NCBI GenBank assembly: GCA_021234155.1
Contig: JAJEKV010000036.1
Location: forward strand, 1,994,777 to 2,058,776
Source of the DNA: Isoetes taiwanensis
Taxonomy: Eukaryota; Streptophyta; Lycopodiopsida; Isoetales; Isoetaceae
Length of the DNA: 64,000 nucleotides
Direction of reading: 5' to 3'
The notes beneath the pieces were generated by a model. That model saw only the letters and a program-made list of their open reading frames with translations. It was not told the DNA's origin and searched no databases. Position numbers and translations under genes: made by a program. Below are positions 30,806 through 41,804 of the stretch, one piece after another. Each line of letters opens with the position of its first letter. Position 1 is the stretch's first letter.

Positions 30806-33220
30806 TTAGTATCTCCCGGCCCCAATGTATGGGTGTTTCCCGGCTATCGGTAACCCTTGCTTTGCCTTTGTCCTCGGTTTCTTCATTCCGACTGTCTTGT
30901 TCTCACGCATGCAAGGATGAGCTGCAATTAACAACCGAAATTCTGAAACACATTCTGAAATATAACAGGATAACAGGCACCTTTTGTATGTTAGAGTTTG
31001 TGCTGGCACTTCTTTATCTGTATTGTCTTCTTCATCAGATTCACTAAGTATAACCATTGGCTGCCTTCTTTTTCTGCAGACAAGTTTTACAGGAAGCCTA
31101 AGTTGAATAATCCAAACCAAAATTTGCACATTAAAGGTGGAATAAAACAGGGATCAAATATATTAATTGTTTGAACAAAAACCTTTTGGCTGATGGTTTA
31201 GGGTTGTCTTGCAAAATCAAGGTTTGCTTGCCTGAAATACATAAGGCAAAATTACATTAGCCATGTTTTTTCTTTCCAAATGCTACTTCTATGGGGACGT
31301 CCTCATCAAGGTCATTTTCTGACTCACCCTCACTTTCTTCTTCCACAACCTTCCTGGCCCTTGACCGTGTCAACCTGTTCACACTGCTTATTTATGCCCG
31401 AATCGTGATTAGTCATCTTCGCCATCGTTTTTCCTTCCACTAAAGAACGGTGTTAGAGGAGGCCTTTGTAGAGGCAGCTGCAGAATTTGGAACTATACTA
31501 TAATTGTTGGCACCATCACTACTACTTGAATCTCCCTTGGATTCAGCATGCTTTGGTGTCTCAAAGACTTTGTCCGCCAGTCTTGCCGCAGCAGTCAAGA
31601 GTCCGGTAGTTTCTTTGTCAATGTCTGGACACCTTCCGATCTTTGTCAATTCAAAATCGAGCACAAAACAGGCATGTACCTTTTCCCATGTCTTGGAAAC
31701 GGGAGGAGAACCCTTGTGGACTTGTGCTTGGCTGATCTACGGGTCCTTTTACTTTTGGTGTGATTTCTTTGTTTCCTTTTCCCGCTGCGAGGAGTTGTGT
31801 CTACATGCTCATCAACATCAATTATCTTCTTCTCGGTTTTGTGAGATTTTCCAGCATGCAACACTTCCTGCTTTACTGTATTAAGCTTACCTATTTCCTG
31901 CACTAAGTCAAGAGGGAATGGTCTCGTACTTTTCGAGGCAAACATCCTTTTTCCATGAGCAAACCGATGCAAGCTAACATTGATAATGATGTCCACATTT
32001 CATCCCTTGAAATTTGAGGGTGTAATCATCCGGAATGCAAGACCACGGGTGGAGCATCTCTCCTCATCTCCAATTGGCAATCTAATGGTATTGGAGTGAT
32101 GCTGACCGGTGATCATTTCTCTTGGTCATCTCCCTCACCTGGTGACATTCTCAAAGTCTTCTTTGGGCTTTTGCAAGGAGGGACTCGTTGTTGGCAATCT
32201 CGGCAGTTAGTGCGGCCACCTTTTTCTACGGGTTTGATCTATTGGCCCACCCCCATTTCAAGTAGGGACTTCAAACATATATTACGCCATATCTTTCTCC
32301 CTCTCCAAAGAATGAATCTGTGAGAGACACCGCATTAGGATCGGCGATTTTGAAGACGTGCAATATTATCCTTTATGGTCTTCAACTTCCCCTCTGCGCA
32401 AAAGAAGAAGCTTCCCTTTGCCTCGACATAATGCGGCTGTTCCTTCTTTGACACTAGGTCATTCTGGCGCAATTTAGGGCTTCACGCATATCTTGGATCA
32501 TGCTTTCGGGCGGAAATATTTTCCCCATAATTTGAGAATCTTCTTTGGACACATTGAAGTACTCTGAATGACAACCTCCCTTCTAATTTTACAGGTGTTC
32601 GCCGAGGCTGGCTTTTTCCGCAATGCTTGTGGTGTTGTTATGCGTGATTTCTTTGGGCTCTGCTGTGTTCCTCTGGGGGCGGCCCGGTTTGGGTTCACTC
32701 TTGACCTTTTCGAATAGGCTCTCGCTTTTTGCCGCCACTTGCTGCCCAATTGACCTTGAAATTTTCTCGGATCCCTGCTTGGCCCTCTGCGGTTGTTGAA
32801 TGCAAATAAAAAGGAAACCGTCTTCCCACTTCTGTTCTTCAATCCTTACGGGTATATCTTGCTCAACACTCAATTAGAGCTTCTTCGTGCTCGCCTTATT
32901 TTGTCGATGGATGTCTTGTTCTAATGACACCATTGGTGTCCCAAACCTCATTATATTCTGCCGCAGATATCACATCCGTCGAAATTGAGAGGGATGCACA
33001 CCCCTCGTTTGATAGACCCGTAGGCATTGAAGTCCCTCGCTCGGCAATCAGCGTGTGGGTCTTAGGGGCACGTTCCTTCCCGGGCTGAAAGAAATCAAGA
33101 AAAACAAATTAACAGGGGCACCATAAGCCATCAAAATTGGATTTGCATTTTGCTTACCCTGCGGCATGGCATCCATTGGAATTCCGGTCTGAGCCGGTGG
33201 ATTAACAACCTTCTTCACCA
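30806..33220 (-). pseudogene. F2: second copy of the F gene (coiled coil, RING-like, basic, acidic); no phosphatase seen
   Basis: On the - strand from about 33.2 kb: SVEQDIPVRIEEQKWEDGFL, a basic Pro-rich part (KVKSEPKPGRPQRN), GKIFPPESMIQDMREALNCA, and a coiled-coil stretch KKVAALTAEIANNESLLAKA. A RING-like segment at about 32055-31930 (ERCSTRGLAFRM...MKCGHHYQC) aligns with CIACGLTFHDKYK...ECQHEYHLMC of F1; one Cys is Arg. A basic region (SGKRKQRNHTKSKRTRRSAK) follows, then an acidic PMVILSESDEEDNTDKE that matches SPILSESNPEEEEDLQ of F3. I find no FCP1 motifs between 30.25 and 31.0 kb, so the phosphatase end is lost or displaced. It is convergent with T2. Confidence 0.55.
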
Positions 33221-34520
33221 TAGTTTTTGGCGTTTGAGTTTTGGAATACTAAGCTTGGAGTGAATCCGGAAATTCTCGAGCTTCTTCTCCTGAGGCTATT
33301 TGGCGGAGTAGCAAAAAGGTGGGGGAGCACGGTTCAAAATTACAAATTCAAAGTTAGCTACCCTTTCGGTCCGCAGTCATTAGTTACGGTTGCTGCGGTA
33401 AGAAGGTTATGATTGAAATAGTGCGCCCTATGAAGTGGCGGGCATAGCATAGGTTACACTTCAATTGGTGAAGGGTGGAAAAAAAATAGTATGAAGGGTG
33501 CTTTGGTCTTTGGGTGCTGGGGTCGCGTTTTTTGCTACCCACCAACATACTTTCACCCAAGAGAGTCAAGTTCGGGGTCAAAACTAGGGTACCATTTTTG
33601 GAAGAATATTTTGTATTGGCTCTGCATTAGAGGTTTGGTGGAGTCTATTAACGCCCTTGTAAGCCCTTCCCAAATTTGGATTTTAGTTGGTACCCGAACT
33701 GCAGGTATGGGCAAAAGCCCCCACGAACCAATACCGAACCTCAGCCACGAGCAACAAGACACGGTAAACGTCATTATTACTTGTTGTTTTACTCATTACG
33801 CCTAAATCCCTCCTCCCCACCTTCCCCCGAACTACAAGCTACAAGGAGTAGCTTCGGTGGGGACACCTCAAGAATGCCTCAATTGAGCCCAAAGCTTTGG
33901 AGGGCATTTTAATTTAGATTTTTGATGTCAATCCTAAGCCCAATCGAAGAAATTCTCTAGTTTTCCTTCGTATTTTGGCTAAGAATTGCATCAATTTGGT
34001 CAATAGGACTATGGAGCTCTGGAAGCGATTTGGCGACTCTGAATTCGATCTATGGCGTAGGTAACCATTCTATTAATTTAGGGCAATGACAACGAGTAAT
34101 TCTTTTTGAATGGCTTGAAAAAGGCCAATTCGGGTGGAGGTGCCCAAGAACCTGCTTGCCCTAAAAAATCAATATAATTGGAAGAACAGTCGATGAGAAT
34201 GCTCTTCGAGCTTGGTGCAATGAATATTGATCTCGGGCGTGGGGAATCAGATCCCATCGATCCGATCACCGAGAAGACATCCTGAATTTCATTCTCCATG
34301 AGGGGGCTTATTCATTTTGCACAGTAAGGGTAATCAAGGTCCGCTTGGCTATTGCAATAATATTTCAAGTAATTCTGATGTGCATTTGAGAACAATGTAC
34401 AATCAATTGTGTGGAGTGCATTGCAATATGGTAGCACAATCGTAATTACCTCCAACAAGTGTAACTATTTCTTAACCAATGGTGTCTAAGAATACGTAAG
34501 AACTGCAAGCTTCCAATCAA
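33221..34520. other. No recognisable gene
   Basis: Several short frames overlap on both strands (33491-33805, 33676-33912, 34078-34299 on -). None has a motif I recognise. The right end of E2 may lie here, but no TIR was found. Confidence 0.35.
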
Positions 34521-34527
34521 AGGTTGC

Positions 34528-36560
34528 TTATGGAGGTGGAGTCACTTAAACAAGGATTGAAGAGATGCTCGAGGACAATGACAAACCTGGAGAGGAAGTT
34601 AAAAAGACTGAAAATGACACCACCGGGCATGAGGGAGAGGAAAAAAAACTGAAGGCCCTAAGTATACTTGCCCTTAGTGGTGGGGGCTCTAGAAGAAGAA
34701 TCCACGCTATTAAAAAACTGGATGGATCCTACTATGGCTGAAAAAAGAAGAAGAGAAAACCTTGTAATATGGCTAGTTTGTTGAAAAAAGCTTGTAACTA
34801 AAGATGATGTTATAGATATGTTGAAGCTTTCCCGAGCTAACCATTTAAGAAAAAGTTTGTTGTTGAACGTGATGCTTACTGAAGCATGCAAGAATTATGT
34901 GACAATGTGGGTATATCGACATGCTTTTACATTGCTCTCTTTAGATGTTTGCGTGATGGTATCAAGCAGGGGGTATTACGAAGACCATACCGCCAAGACT
35001 GGGTTATGTCGAGCAAGCGAGAACAAAGAGGAATGCGTATAATACCTAACATTTGGGAGAGATGTACCGAGATCACCACATCCGTGCACTTGGGATCACT
35101 AATCAACCGGGAAAAGTAAGAAGAAGGGTGGGCTCAGGAAATGATCTATTTGTTCTTAATGAGAAGAATAATTGTTGGATGGATCTCTAAAATGCTTCTT
35201 AGTTAGTTCGCTTCTATGATATGAAAGTGGAAGAATGTGGAGGGAAACCCAAATTGCTATAAAAGTTGATGAGATGGAACCCATCAAAGGTGAGAAGTAT
35301 GAGAGGGTTTCTTTGACATTAATGAACGTATGCTGTCAAATTCTCGATAACGAGGAAAGGAAGTTCTCTGTTCAATCGAGAGGACCATATTTGGTGGATA
35401 GGATATTTCGGGCACCGAAGAAAATCATGGTGTTCTTTGGGTCTTTTCACAGACACCTATTCCTACTATTATTGCTGCTCATGGAGTGGGAGAAGCTTCA
35501 GTCCCCGGCTCACGGAGATTACGAGGTTGAATGGCATTTGGTCATTGATCTAAAGACCATCAAAGTGCATGTATAACATGAAACATGGTTCGTAAGACTA
35601 CCCACGCATGTCCTACCGCTTGTATGCTAGGGTAGATGATAAGGGAAGGAATGAGTACTCTCGAATGTGACCGGGATGCTGAACCAATGCGTGAGAAGAA
35701 GGACAAAACTTTAATCCCCATACTTGCAATTTCTCGTGAAGAGAGTACATATTTGCACTCTCCATGTCTTTCTAAGAATAGTGGATAAGATGGTGTACAT
35801 GAGCATTCTTTTGCTTGGAATAAGTCTCCCACAATCAGCCAGAAAAAAGTGTATGAAAGATGTTGAGAACGGCTTTCTGATCTTGGTCTTCATGGTGGTG
35901 ACTATAAAATCTTGCAAGATCCTAAGAAGGGAGGCAAGGTTCCTTGTAAACCATCCATGGGTGGGGTGAAAGTGAAAAGATTTCTGCCTTTGTACTAAAT
36001 TACGAAGAATGGATCATTGCCAACCGGAAAGTGGGAGGGTATAAGGACTTGCCGGTAGCGTAAGATGACCGTACTTCACGTGGGAGGGAAAACTAAAGAA
36101 AATTAAAGCGCAAGTGCATCCGAAAGCGATCTGGTAACTTTGATGGCGAGAAGAAAATGGTGGGTGGAAAGTTAGATGAATTCAAAGTAGCAAAGAATCG
36201 AATTCACGAAGTCGTTTATAAAGCATGGGGAGAATGCAATGTCACACATTACATTCATATACTTCACCCATGGCTTGTGGTTTGCCAAAGAGTACGGGGA
36301 GCTTGGGAATATGGAATACGCAGGGAATGGAGAAGTCACATAAGCAAGCCAAGAATGCTTTTTTCAGTTCACACAACATCGAGGTTCGGTGTGGTAACTC
36401 ATTGCAACAGATGTGCCAATGGTTCTATAGAGGGATTATCCGCAAGCTAGAGAAAAAAGATAAAGCTAAACAAGACACCACGTTGGCTAGAATATTGAGG
36501 AGAAAAGTTGAGCGGAAAAAAGTTGAGATATGGTGTAGCTCTAGTGCGCAGACAAGTTAA
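34528..36560 (+). pseudogene. Different transposase-like ORF with a helix-turn-helix-like start
   Basis: An ATG near 34530 opens a coiled start (MEVESLKQGLKRCSRTM; NLERKLKRLKM). Then, over frameshifts: DDVIDMLKLSRANHLRK, ELCDNVGISTCFYIALFRCL, RDGIKQGVLRRPYRQDW and SSKREQRGMRIIPNIWERC, which looks like a DNA-binding helix-turn-helix with a basic arm. A middle part reads KIMVFFGSFHRH. The end reads HGLWFAKEYGELGNMEYAGN in one frame and GSLGIWNTQGMEKSHKQAKN in another, then SLQQMCQWFYRGIIRKLEKK. By recall, similar G(S/N)LGxxxxQGxEKSHxxxK endings occur in uncharacterised transposase-like proteins of animals and algae. It is not the T family: no DFAENY or HGKG. Frameshifted; inactive as read. Confidence 0.45.
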
Positions 36561-36682
36561 AGGCGTGGCGATCCACAAGGATCGACAGAAGATATACTCG
36601 GGGAATCAATTGTATGAACAATATCATATTAATGTATAACTATAGACCATGATGTGCAACTATAATGTTTCAAATATGTTAG

Positions 36683-36870
36683 GTTGGCGGCGTGGGCACG
36701 GTGTGCGAACTTAGTTGGTATTCAATTGATGAATGACAGTATTTCGCACCGCGGGCCATGTGCGGCGTAATGAAGTTGGGAATTAGTTATAGATTAATCG
36801 CTATTCGCGACCGTACGGCCTGCCAAAGCATTTGGTTTTCGCGTGGCTATCTTTGCCGATTTTTCGCACG
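36683..36870. repeat. GC-rich palindromes, family P2, left cluster
   Basis: Three or four degenerate units related to TTTCGCACCGTGGCCACGGTGCGAAA (half TTTCGCACCGTGG), for example at 36741-36768 and 36801-36822. They mark the left side of the block with the histone-like gene. Confidence 0.65.
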
Positions 36871-37000
36871 ATAAACCGGTACTCTTTATATAATTATCTT
36901 TGTTATCGATGTTGTTCCGCTTTTGATATTTGTTCTAAGTCATTACATTGCATATTTATCAATCTTGTCCACTCATTTGTTGCATTACGGTTCGCAGACA

Positions 37001-38563
37001 ATGGCTGAGAATAGCGGTAATTGGGATCTAACAATCCCAACAACCAAAGAACGTAAGAGAAGGCTCGCGCCCGGCGCACACATCATGGTGAAGACAACGA
37101 GGGCAGCGCCACTAACTATGTCGGTAAGCTTCTAACAACCGTAATGTGAGAGCACCGCCTTCCGAGCCGTAAAACATCCATCAAGCGTGTCCGACGCCGA
37201 AGTTCGTAATGTTGCCAATGACGCAGAGGAGATTTTAGAGACATACCTTCCGGAGCCAAGGCGTGTTTACCGTTTCTCTTCGCCATTTAGTCGAGAAGGA
37301 ACCTTGTGCAAAGCAGCTATCCGTCATGGAGTTCCTGCGGTTCGATGATTGCATCGCCGCTAACGCCGATGTGGTAGTTGCACCGGAACGCAGCTGTTCT
37401 GTTCCTTCGATGGGAGCCGACAACTTGCTTGAGGCACTCTATTCCTTCATCGTGTGGCCCAAGTTGATGGCTTCTTTGACGCCAACTCCTAACACATTCT
37501 CTCAGATCTGGCTAATGAGATAGATTACATCAGGACTTCCTCGTAGAGTGCTGGAAGTTGGATTGGTGGAGATAAACCTTGGGGGCCGACTTGCTTGAGC
37601 CGACAATGAGAATGCTAAGCCCCCAAGAGGATGACCATCGGGATGTGCATGTCCGGAATGTTCCCCGCTGTCGTTCGCATGAGGATGTGCCCGCCCGTAA
37701 CGTTCCTATTGCTGTTCAGAATGTATTTCAACTCCTGAATGTTATGTACCAGGGTGTCCCTATCCAGGTCCCTGTGACAGCTCAAATCGAAGAAAATATC
37801 CGTTGACATTGTTGACATCATCGTCTGTTACTCAATGCTAATTTGAAGTTAGTTTGCCTGTCACTTGACACTATTTGTAGGTTGTAGTGGATCTCACTTT
37901 TCGTTATCTTGCAATATTGGCCTTGTTTGGTTATCTTGCAATATTGGCCTTAGTTGGTCTCAATCAACAAGATATGGGCTCTAACAAAACACTCCACGTT
38001 CACGTTGCATATGCTTCTCGTTATCCTAGGCAGCTGCAGTACCTGTGACGGTTGTACCTGAAACTGTAGTACCAGATGCAGTAGTGGTTCCTGTTGTTGA
38101 GCAGCCTGTAGAGGTCGCGGAATCCAGTAAACGTAAGAGGAAGACTAAGCCTAAGCAGCTGCAGAAGAAACAGGTTCTCTGTAAAGGCCCTCCTAAGCTG
38201 AATAAGAAGGGCCAGCCGTTTAAGCAAAAGTTAAGATGGATTCGGGAAATCCGGCACTTCCAGAACCACGTGGAGTGGGTGCTTCCGAAGCTCACAATGG
38301 CTAGAATATGTAAGGAGGTGGTTCAGGAGAGATACAGTAAGATGAAGAGGGATGGTGCAAGGTACCGGAAAGCTGGTTACCGTTTTCCAATGCCAGAAGA
38401 GGTGACTCGATTCACTGCAGATGCCCTTGATGCTCTGCACGAGGCCGCTGAGAATCACATGGTCAGGTTCTTCGAAGACTGTGTGAAATGTGCTGTGCAT
38501 TCCAAGAGAGTGACAATAATGAGGCAGGATGTTGCCTTGACAAATTACTTCCGAGGCATGTAA
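37001..38563 (+). CDS. Divergent histone H3-like gene
   Basis: ATG at 37001 in a plant-like context opens MAENSGNWDLTIPTTKERKR and runs to a GTAAGC donor near 37121. The last exon follows an acceptor (TCTCGTTATCCTAG) at about 38030 and runs to the stop at 38563. It encodes a Val/Pro-rich tail, a basic stretch (SKRKRKTKPKQLQKKQ), then a histone fold. IREIRHFQNHVEWVLPKLTM equals the H3 alphaN-alpha1 block [40 protein letters not shown] equals the alpha2 block [40 protein letters not shown] equals the alpha3 block [20 protein letters not shown]. Loop 1 is enlarged by about 15 residues (about 38333-38390). The canonical N-tail marks (ARTKQ, ARKS) are absent. Middle exons (37.2-37.8 kb) are uncertain. 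It is a histone-fold protein of H3/CenH3 type; its role is unknown. Intact in the last exon. Confidence 0.8.
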
Positions 38564-38654
38564 AGTGTTTTATATCAATGAAACGATCTTTGTTGTATAT
38601 TTTGTTTGCTTGCTAAGTATTTTCATTGTATCTATTCTCTATGTATACTTACAA

Positions 38655-38773
38655 TGCACCGTTGCCACGGTGCGAAATAGGTATAAATTACTTTGTGTGG
38701 CCACGGTGCGAAATTCCTGTAAGTTACTGTGTAAGGGCAGGCAATTTCGCACCGTGGCCACGGTGCGAAATTG
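38655..38773. repeat. GC-rich palindromes, family P2, after the histone gene
   Basis: Three units. The last, 38742-38773, is a perfect 32-base palindrome (half CAATTTCGCACCGTGG). They start about 90 bp after the histone-like stop codon. Confidence 0.88.
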
Positions 38774-38959
38774 AATCATTCCATAGAAGGTGAATCACAA
38801 GATCAAAGGGAACATATTAACATGTTAGAGAATATATTAACATATTAGAGAACATTTAGAGAACGACAAATAACCAAAGTATGTCAAAGTAACCTTCCCT
38901 AGGTTTCTCCCTGGAGGGGTAACCCACACTGGTGGGTTAGGAACCCGAGCTCACGCAGC

Positions 38960-39516
38960 GTATCCCTACTGATTCTTCCCACCATATGGGATACCTAGTC
39001 ATTAGAAAAAGTAATTCCACATGATGATACTCACGGAAGAAGAGCAGATCTAACTCCACAAAACCGTTGTACTTTCGTTGTATGCGCCCTAATAAGGCCA
39101 TACATCTGTCCTTTAGAAATTTTATGAATAAACTCGATATGTATTGATCCGAGAGTGTGCTAAATAACCAAACACGAAGAAGAGGCCCTCAAGCTGGCGT
39201 GTAGCATCTCGGTCGGATAAGGAGGGGGTTCAAGAATTCCCCTCATTGCAAGCCTCCTATAACATTGAGATGGATTGATTTCCATCAGTGGCTCATGACC
39301 ACAATCAAATCGCTCGAATGAAGTTGATCAACTCCATTGCAAGCTCCTTGGTGGGGCGTAGTGCAACCTCCACTCCAAGAAATGGTCAAATAGCTCATTA
39401 GTTTCGGGCTGCCTGAGAATGTCGGGGGCATGCTTGCGAAGCCTTACGGAGTGGCCCCGGGAGGATTCGGTCCAATCATTTGCAAAGAGCACTAAGATCA
39501 AGTAGCAAAAGAACAA
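38960..39516 (-). pseudogene. D2: paralogue of D1, frameshifted
   Basis: Frames on the - strand read RKHAPDILRQPETNELFDHF, TKELAMELINFIRA, EPLMEINPSQCYRRLAMRGI, LEPPPYPTEML, then SDQYISSLFIKFLKD and KYNGFVELDLLFFREY. Each block aligns with D1 in the same order (ELARQLSNFIIDR; EEINSSQARFTLSALGLLEPP; LDQYAPLVIP; FHYKSFVDIGKLLFRSL). Just upstream lies a pyrimidine-rich array on the coding strand (39480-39790 on +), ending in AG like a splice acceptor. I do not recognise the family. At least three frameshifts. Confidence 0.5.
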
Positions 39517-39790
39517 GGAGCACGAAGATCAAGTAGCAAGAAGCATCAAGATCAAGTAGCAAGAAGCAAGGATCAAGGACGATCAAGGAGCAAGAATATC
39601 AAAAACAAGGAAGATCATGGAGCAAAGAAAGCAAGGAACAAGATCAAGTAGCAAGATCAAGAGCAAGGAACAAGATGAAGTAGCGAAGAAAAACATCAAG
39701 ATCAAGTAGCAAGGAACAAGGAAGACCAAAGACCAAGAAGTGAAAGCAAGGTGAAAACATGGAACAAAGGTGAGAAGTGAAAGCAAGCTG
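39480..39790. repeat. Purine-rich repeat (AAGATCAAGTAGCAAGRA)n
   Basis: Irregular tandem repeat of AAGATCAAGTAGCAAG and AAGGAACAAG on the + strand. On the D2 coding strand it is pyrimidine-rich and sits immediately upstream of the D2 frame, so it could act as a long polypyrimidine tract. Confidence 0.75.
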
Positions 39791-39944
39791 AAAAGAATTT
39801 ATAGCTACCGAATCCAATAATGTTGAAGTATAATACTAATATTGTTGAAGTATAATACCAAGAATGATGAAGAATAATACCAATAATGTTGAAGTATTAT
39901 ACCATTGATTGGTGGTAACAAAAGCGGGATCAGCGTATTTCAGA

Positions 39945-40022
39945 TCAGCCCACGGTCGCGAAAACAGCCCTTCAATAATTTGTGGCGAAGGCGATTTTTT
40001 CAAGCGTGGCTACGGTGCGAAT
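39945..40022. repeat. GC-rich palindrome relics, family P2
   Basis: Two decayed units (CCACGGTCGCGAAAAC and GTGGCTACGGTGCGAA) upstream of the D1 3' end. Confidence 0.6.
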
Positions 40023-40189
40023 ATGACCACAAATAGAACAATCACATGAAAAATACAAGGAAAATGGTAGAAGATATTACTTAATTACTTAATTACATTT
40101 AAAATCACTTAATTACACCTAAGATGTTACTTAATTACACACGAAAATCACTTGCTTATATACTTAATTTCTATGAAAATCTTTATACC

Positions 40190-41054
40190 GGTTTATACAC
40201 ATATTCCAATGGAGTATCTTCACCGTGATATGTACCTATTATGTCTTTGTGTGCTATGTAGCCATAGGTCGTGTATCCCAAGGAATTGTATCCCGTGTGG
40301 GGAATTTAGAGAGTAAACCACGGGATGTTGAAGTCAAGGGAACGGAATAGGAGCTTACCAATATCCACAAAAGATTTGTAATGGAAGTTGTAAAGTTCAA
40401 TGAGGATATAAATCTTATTCTTCTCACTAGTAGGAATGACCAGAGGCGCATACTGATCCAGAGAGTAGGCCATGAAACCATGGAAAAGCATGTCCTTCAA
40501 CTGTTCTAGCCTATCTTCTAAATCTGAGGGGGGTTCAAGAAGTCCCAAAGCACTTAGGGGTGTAAATATGGTAATGCTACCCAAAAAGCACCATCCGGAC
40601 AAGTGCGCTTGAAGATATTTCTCTTCAACGACCTTATAGTTGTTACTTAAAAAACAATATATATGATGTAGGAAGGCAAGGAGCGATGATATAGATCTCG
40701 TGGAGGAGCGTACAAATTGTGGAGGTCAAGTTATGACACATTTTTTCTTAGTCATAGGTGCTTTAGGTGCTATGTGCTTTCGCGCTTTTTTGGGTAGCAT
40801 TACCATATTTACACCCTTAGAGTGAACCTTGCCTGACTCGAATTGATCTCCTCCAGTGGAGGGAGATGACGATTATAGCGATCGATAATGAAGTTGCTCA
40901 GCTGCCTTGCAAGCTCTGTGGTTGGACCGTGACGCCATCGATGCTCCCAAAAGTTGCAAAAAAAATCATCAAAAGTGCACGTATTTCTGCCGCATGCTTG
41001 CAGGTATTCCGGATCAGCCCAGCGAGGATGTTCTTGCAAAGTTACCATTTGCAA
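40190..41054 (-). pseudogene. D1: unrecognised gene interrupted by a MITE
   Basis: An ATG at 41054 opens VTLQEHPRWADPEYLQACGR, NTCTFDDFFCNFWEHRWRHG, PTTELARQLSNFIIDRYNRH and EEINSSQARFTL. The MITE at 40558-40816 follows. Beyond it the frame resumes SALGLLEPPSDLEDRLEQLK, DMLFHGFMAYSLDQYAPLVI and ELYNFHYKSFVDIGKLLFRS, to a stop near 40306. Without the MITE and one TTAG the frame is continuous through ARFTLSALGLLEPP, so the host exon was intact when hit. No known domain; charged and aromatic-rich, soluble-looking. It is paralogous to D2 about 1.5 kb downstream and lies in the block with family P2 palindromes. Confidence 0.6.
40558..40816. mobile_element. 259-bp MITE with E1-type terminal inverted repeats
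   Basis: The TIRs are 30 bp and perfect (40558-40587 and 40787-40816), beginning GGGTGTAAATATGG and continuing TAATGCTACCCAAAAA. Flanking TTAG at 40554-40557 and 40817-40820 is a 4-bp target duplication (a 3-bp TTA with one extra G is formally possible). The right end plus its subterminal part (GCGCGAAAGCAC, AAAGCACC) is nearly identical to the left end of E1 over about 60 bp. No coding capacity, so it is a deletion derivative mobilised by an E1-type transposase. Confidence 0.92.
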
Positions 41055-41059
41055 GAAAT

Positions 41060-41212
41060 TAGTGGAGCAGACAAGAAATTAGTGGAGCAGACAGGGAGAA
41101 AGGGAGCAGACAAGAGGCGGACAAGAGGGGGAAAGAGGCAAAGAAGCAGACAAGAAGCAGACAAGAGGCAAGGAGCAAACAAGAAGCAAAGACAATGATA
41201 GACAATGAAGGC
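41060..41212. repeat. Purine-rich repeat (GCAGACAAGAAGC)n upstream of D1
   Basis: Irregular repeats of GCAGACAAGARG directly upstream (coding sense) of the D1 ATG. Pyrimidine-rich on the D1 strand, matching the arrangement at D2 but with a different motif. Confidence 0.72.
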
Positions 41213-41324
41213 ATAGATGCCTATTTAAAGAGAAATCAGGTATATATGCCATTATACGAGTACCATACAAGTATGTATATAATCCAATAATTTCTATGTA
41301 TATACCATCAATAATTTTGGTGGG

Positions 41325-41332
41325 TATAAATA
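41325..41332 (+). promoter_or_regulatory. TATA-box-like site of small ORF 1
   Basis: TATAAATA about 120 bp upstream of the first small ORF. It is preceded by TCAATAATTTTG (41308-41319), which is also found upstream of the second small ORF. Confidence 0.35.
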
Positions 41333-41450
41333 TACATAAAATTGCCGAGTGCAGCAACATTAGCCTCCATCTAGCCATGTGGTCTCATTCTGGTCCTTAA
41401 CGTGATTCCATTACCTGCAAGATGAATCACGAAAACTTCAAGCAAATGTC

Positions 41451-41627
41451 ATGAGCGAGAAATACCCATGGAAGACCTGGATGACCACTGCCGCTCTCAA
41501 TCCTCGCTATTATCCTGATCCCTTCGATGTTATCATCCATCTAATATGGAATAGAGAGCATCAAATGTACATGATAGAAAAGATCACTGGGGTGCCTGGT
41601 GACAATGACTCAGAAGAGTCCCCCTAA
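41451..41627 (+). CDS. Small ORF 1, 58 aa, of a tandem pair
   Basis: ATG at 41451, stop at 41625-41627. The product starts MSEKYPWKTWMTTAALNPRY and ends in an acidic tail (PGDNDSEESP). Its C-terminal half (FDVIIHLIWNREHQMYMIEK) aligns with the second small ORF (YRVVIHLHRVPERHVYEINR). Both share upstream sequence including a TATA-like box. No known family; the length fits a small secreted or regulatory peptide, but no signal peptide is seen. Confidence 0.4.
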   Translation: MSEKYPWKTWMTTAALNPRYYPDPFDVIIHLIWNREHQMYMIEKITGVPGDNDSEESP

Positions 41628-41757
41628 ATCAATACTTGTCATCTGGATCATATTGTCAATACTTATTTGAAGAGTTCATGATCGTGTATTTTGTACATTA
41701 TGCTCGTATATATAACCAATAATGCCGTTTCTGATGCATGTCAATAATTTTGTTCGA

Positions 41758-41764
41758 TATAAAG
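41758..41764 (+). promoter_or_regulatory. TATA-box-like site of small ORF 2
   Basis: TATAAAG 41 bp upstream of the ATG of small ORF 2, with TCAATAATTTTG at 41741-41752 just before it, as in the first copy. Confidence 0.35.
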
Positions 41765-41804
41765 TACAGCTCCATTCATTCAATGGAGAAGGCATCCATT
41801 TGCT

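Noticed and set aside
28059-34300. TIRs for the second T/F pair (E2)
   Set aside because: I looked for GGGT-type inverted pairs on both sides and found none I could trust; E2 is therefore described only by its genes.
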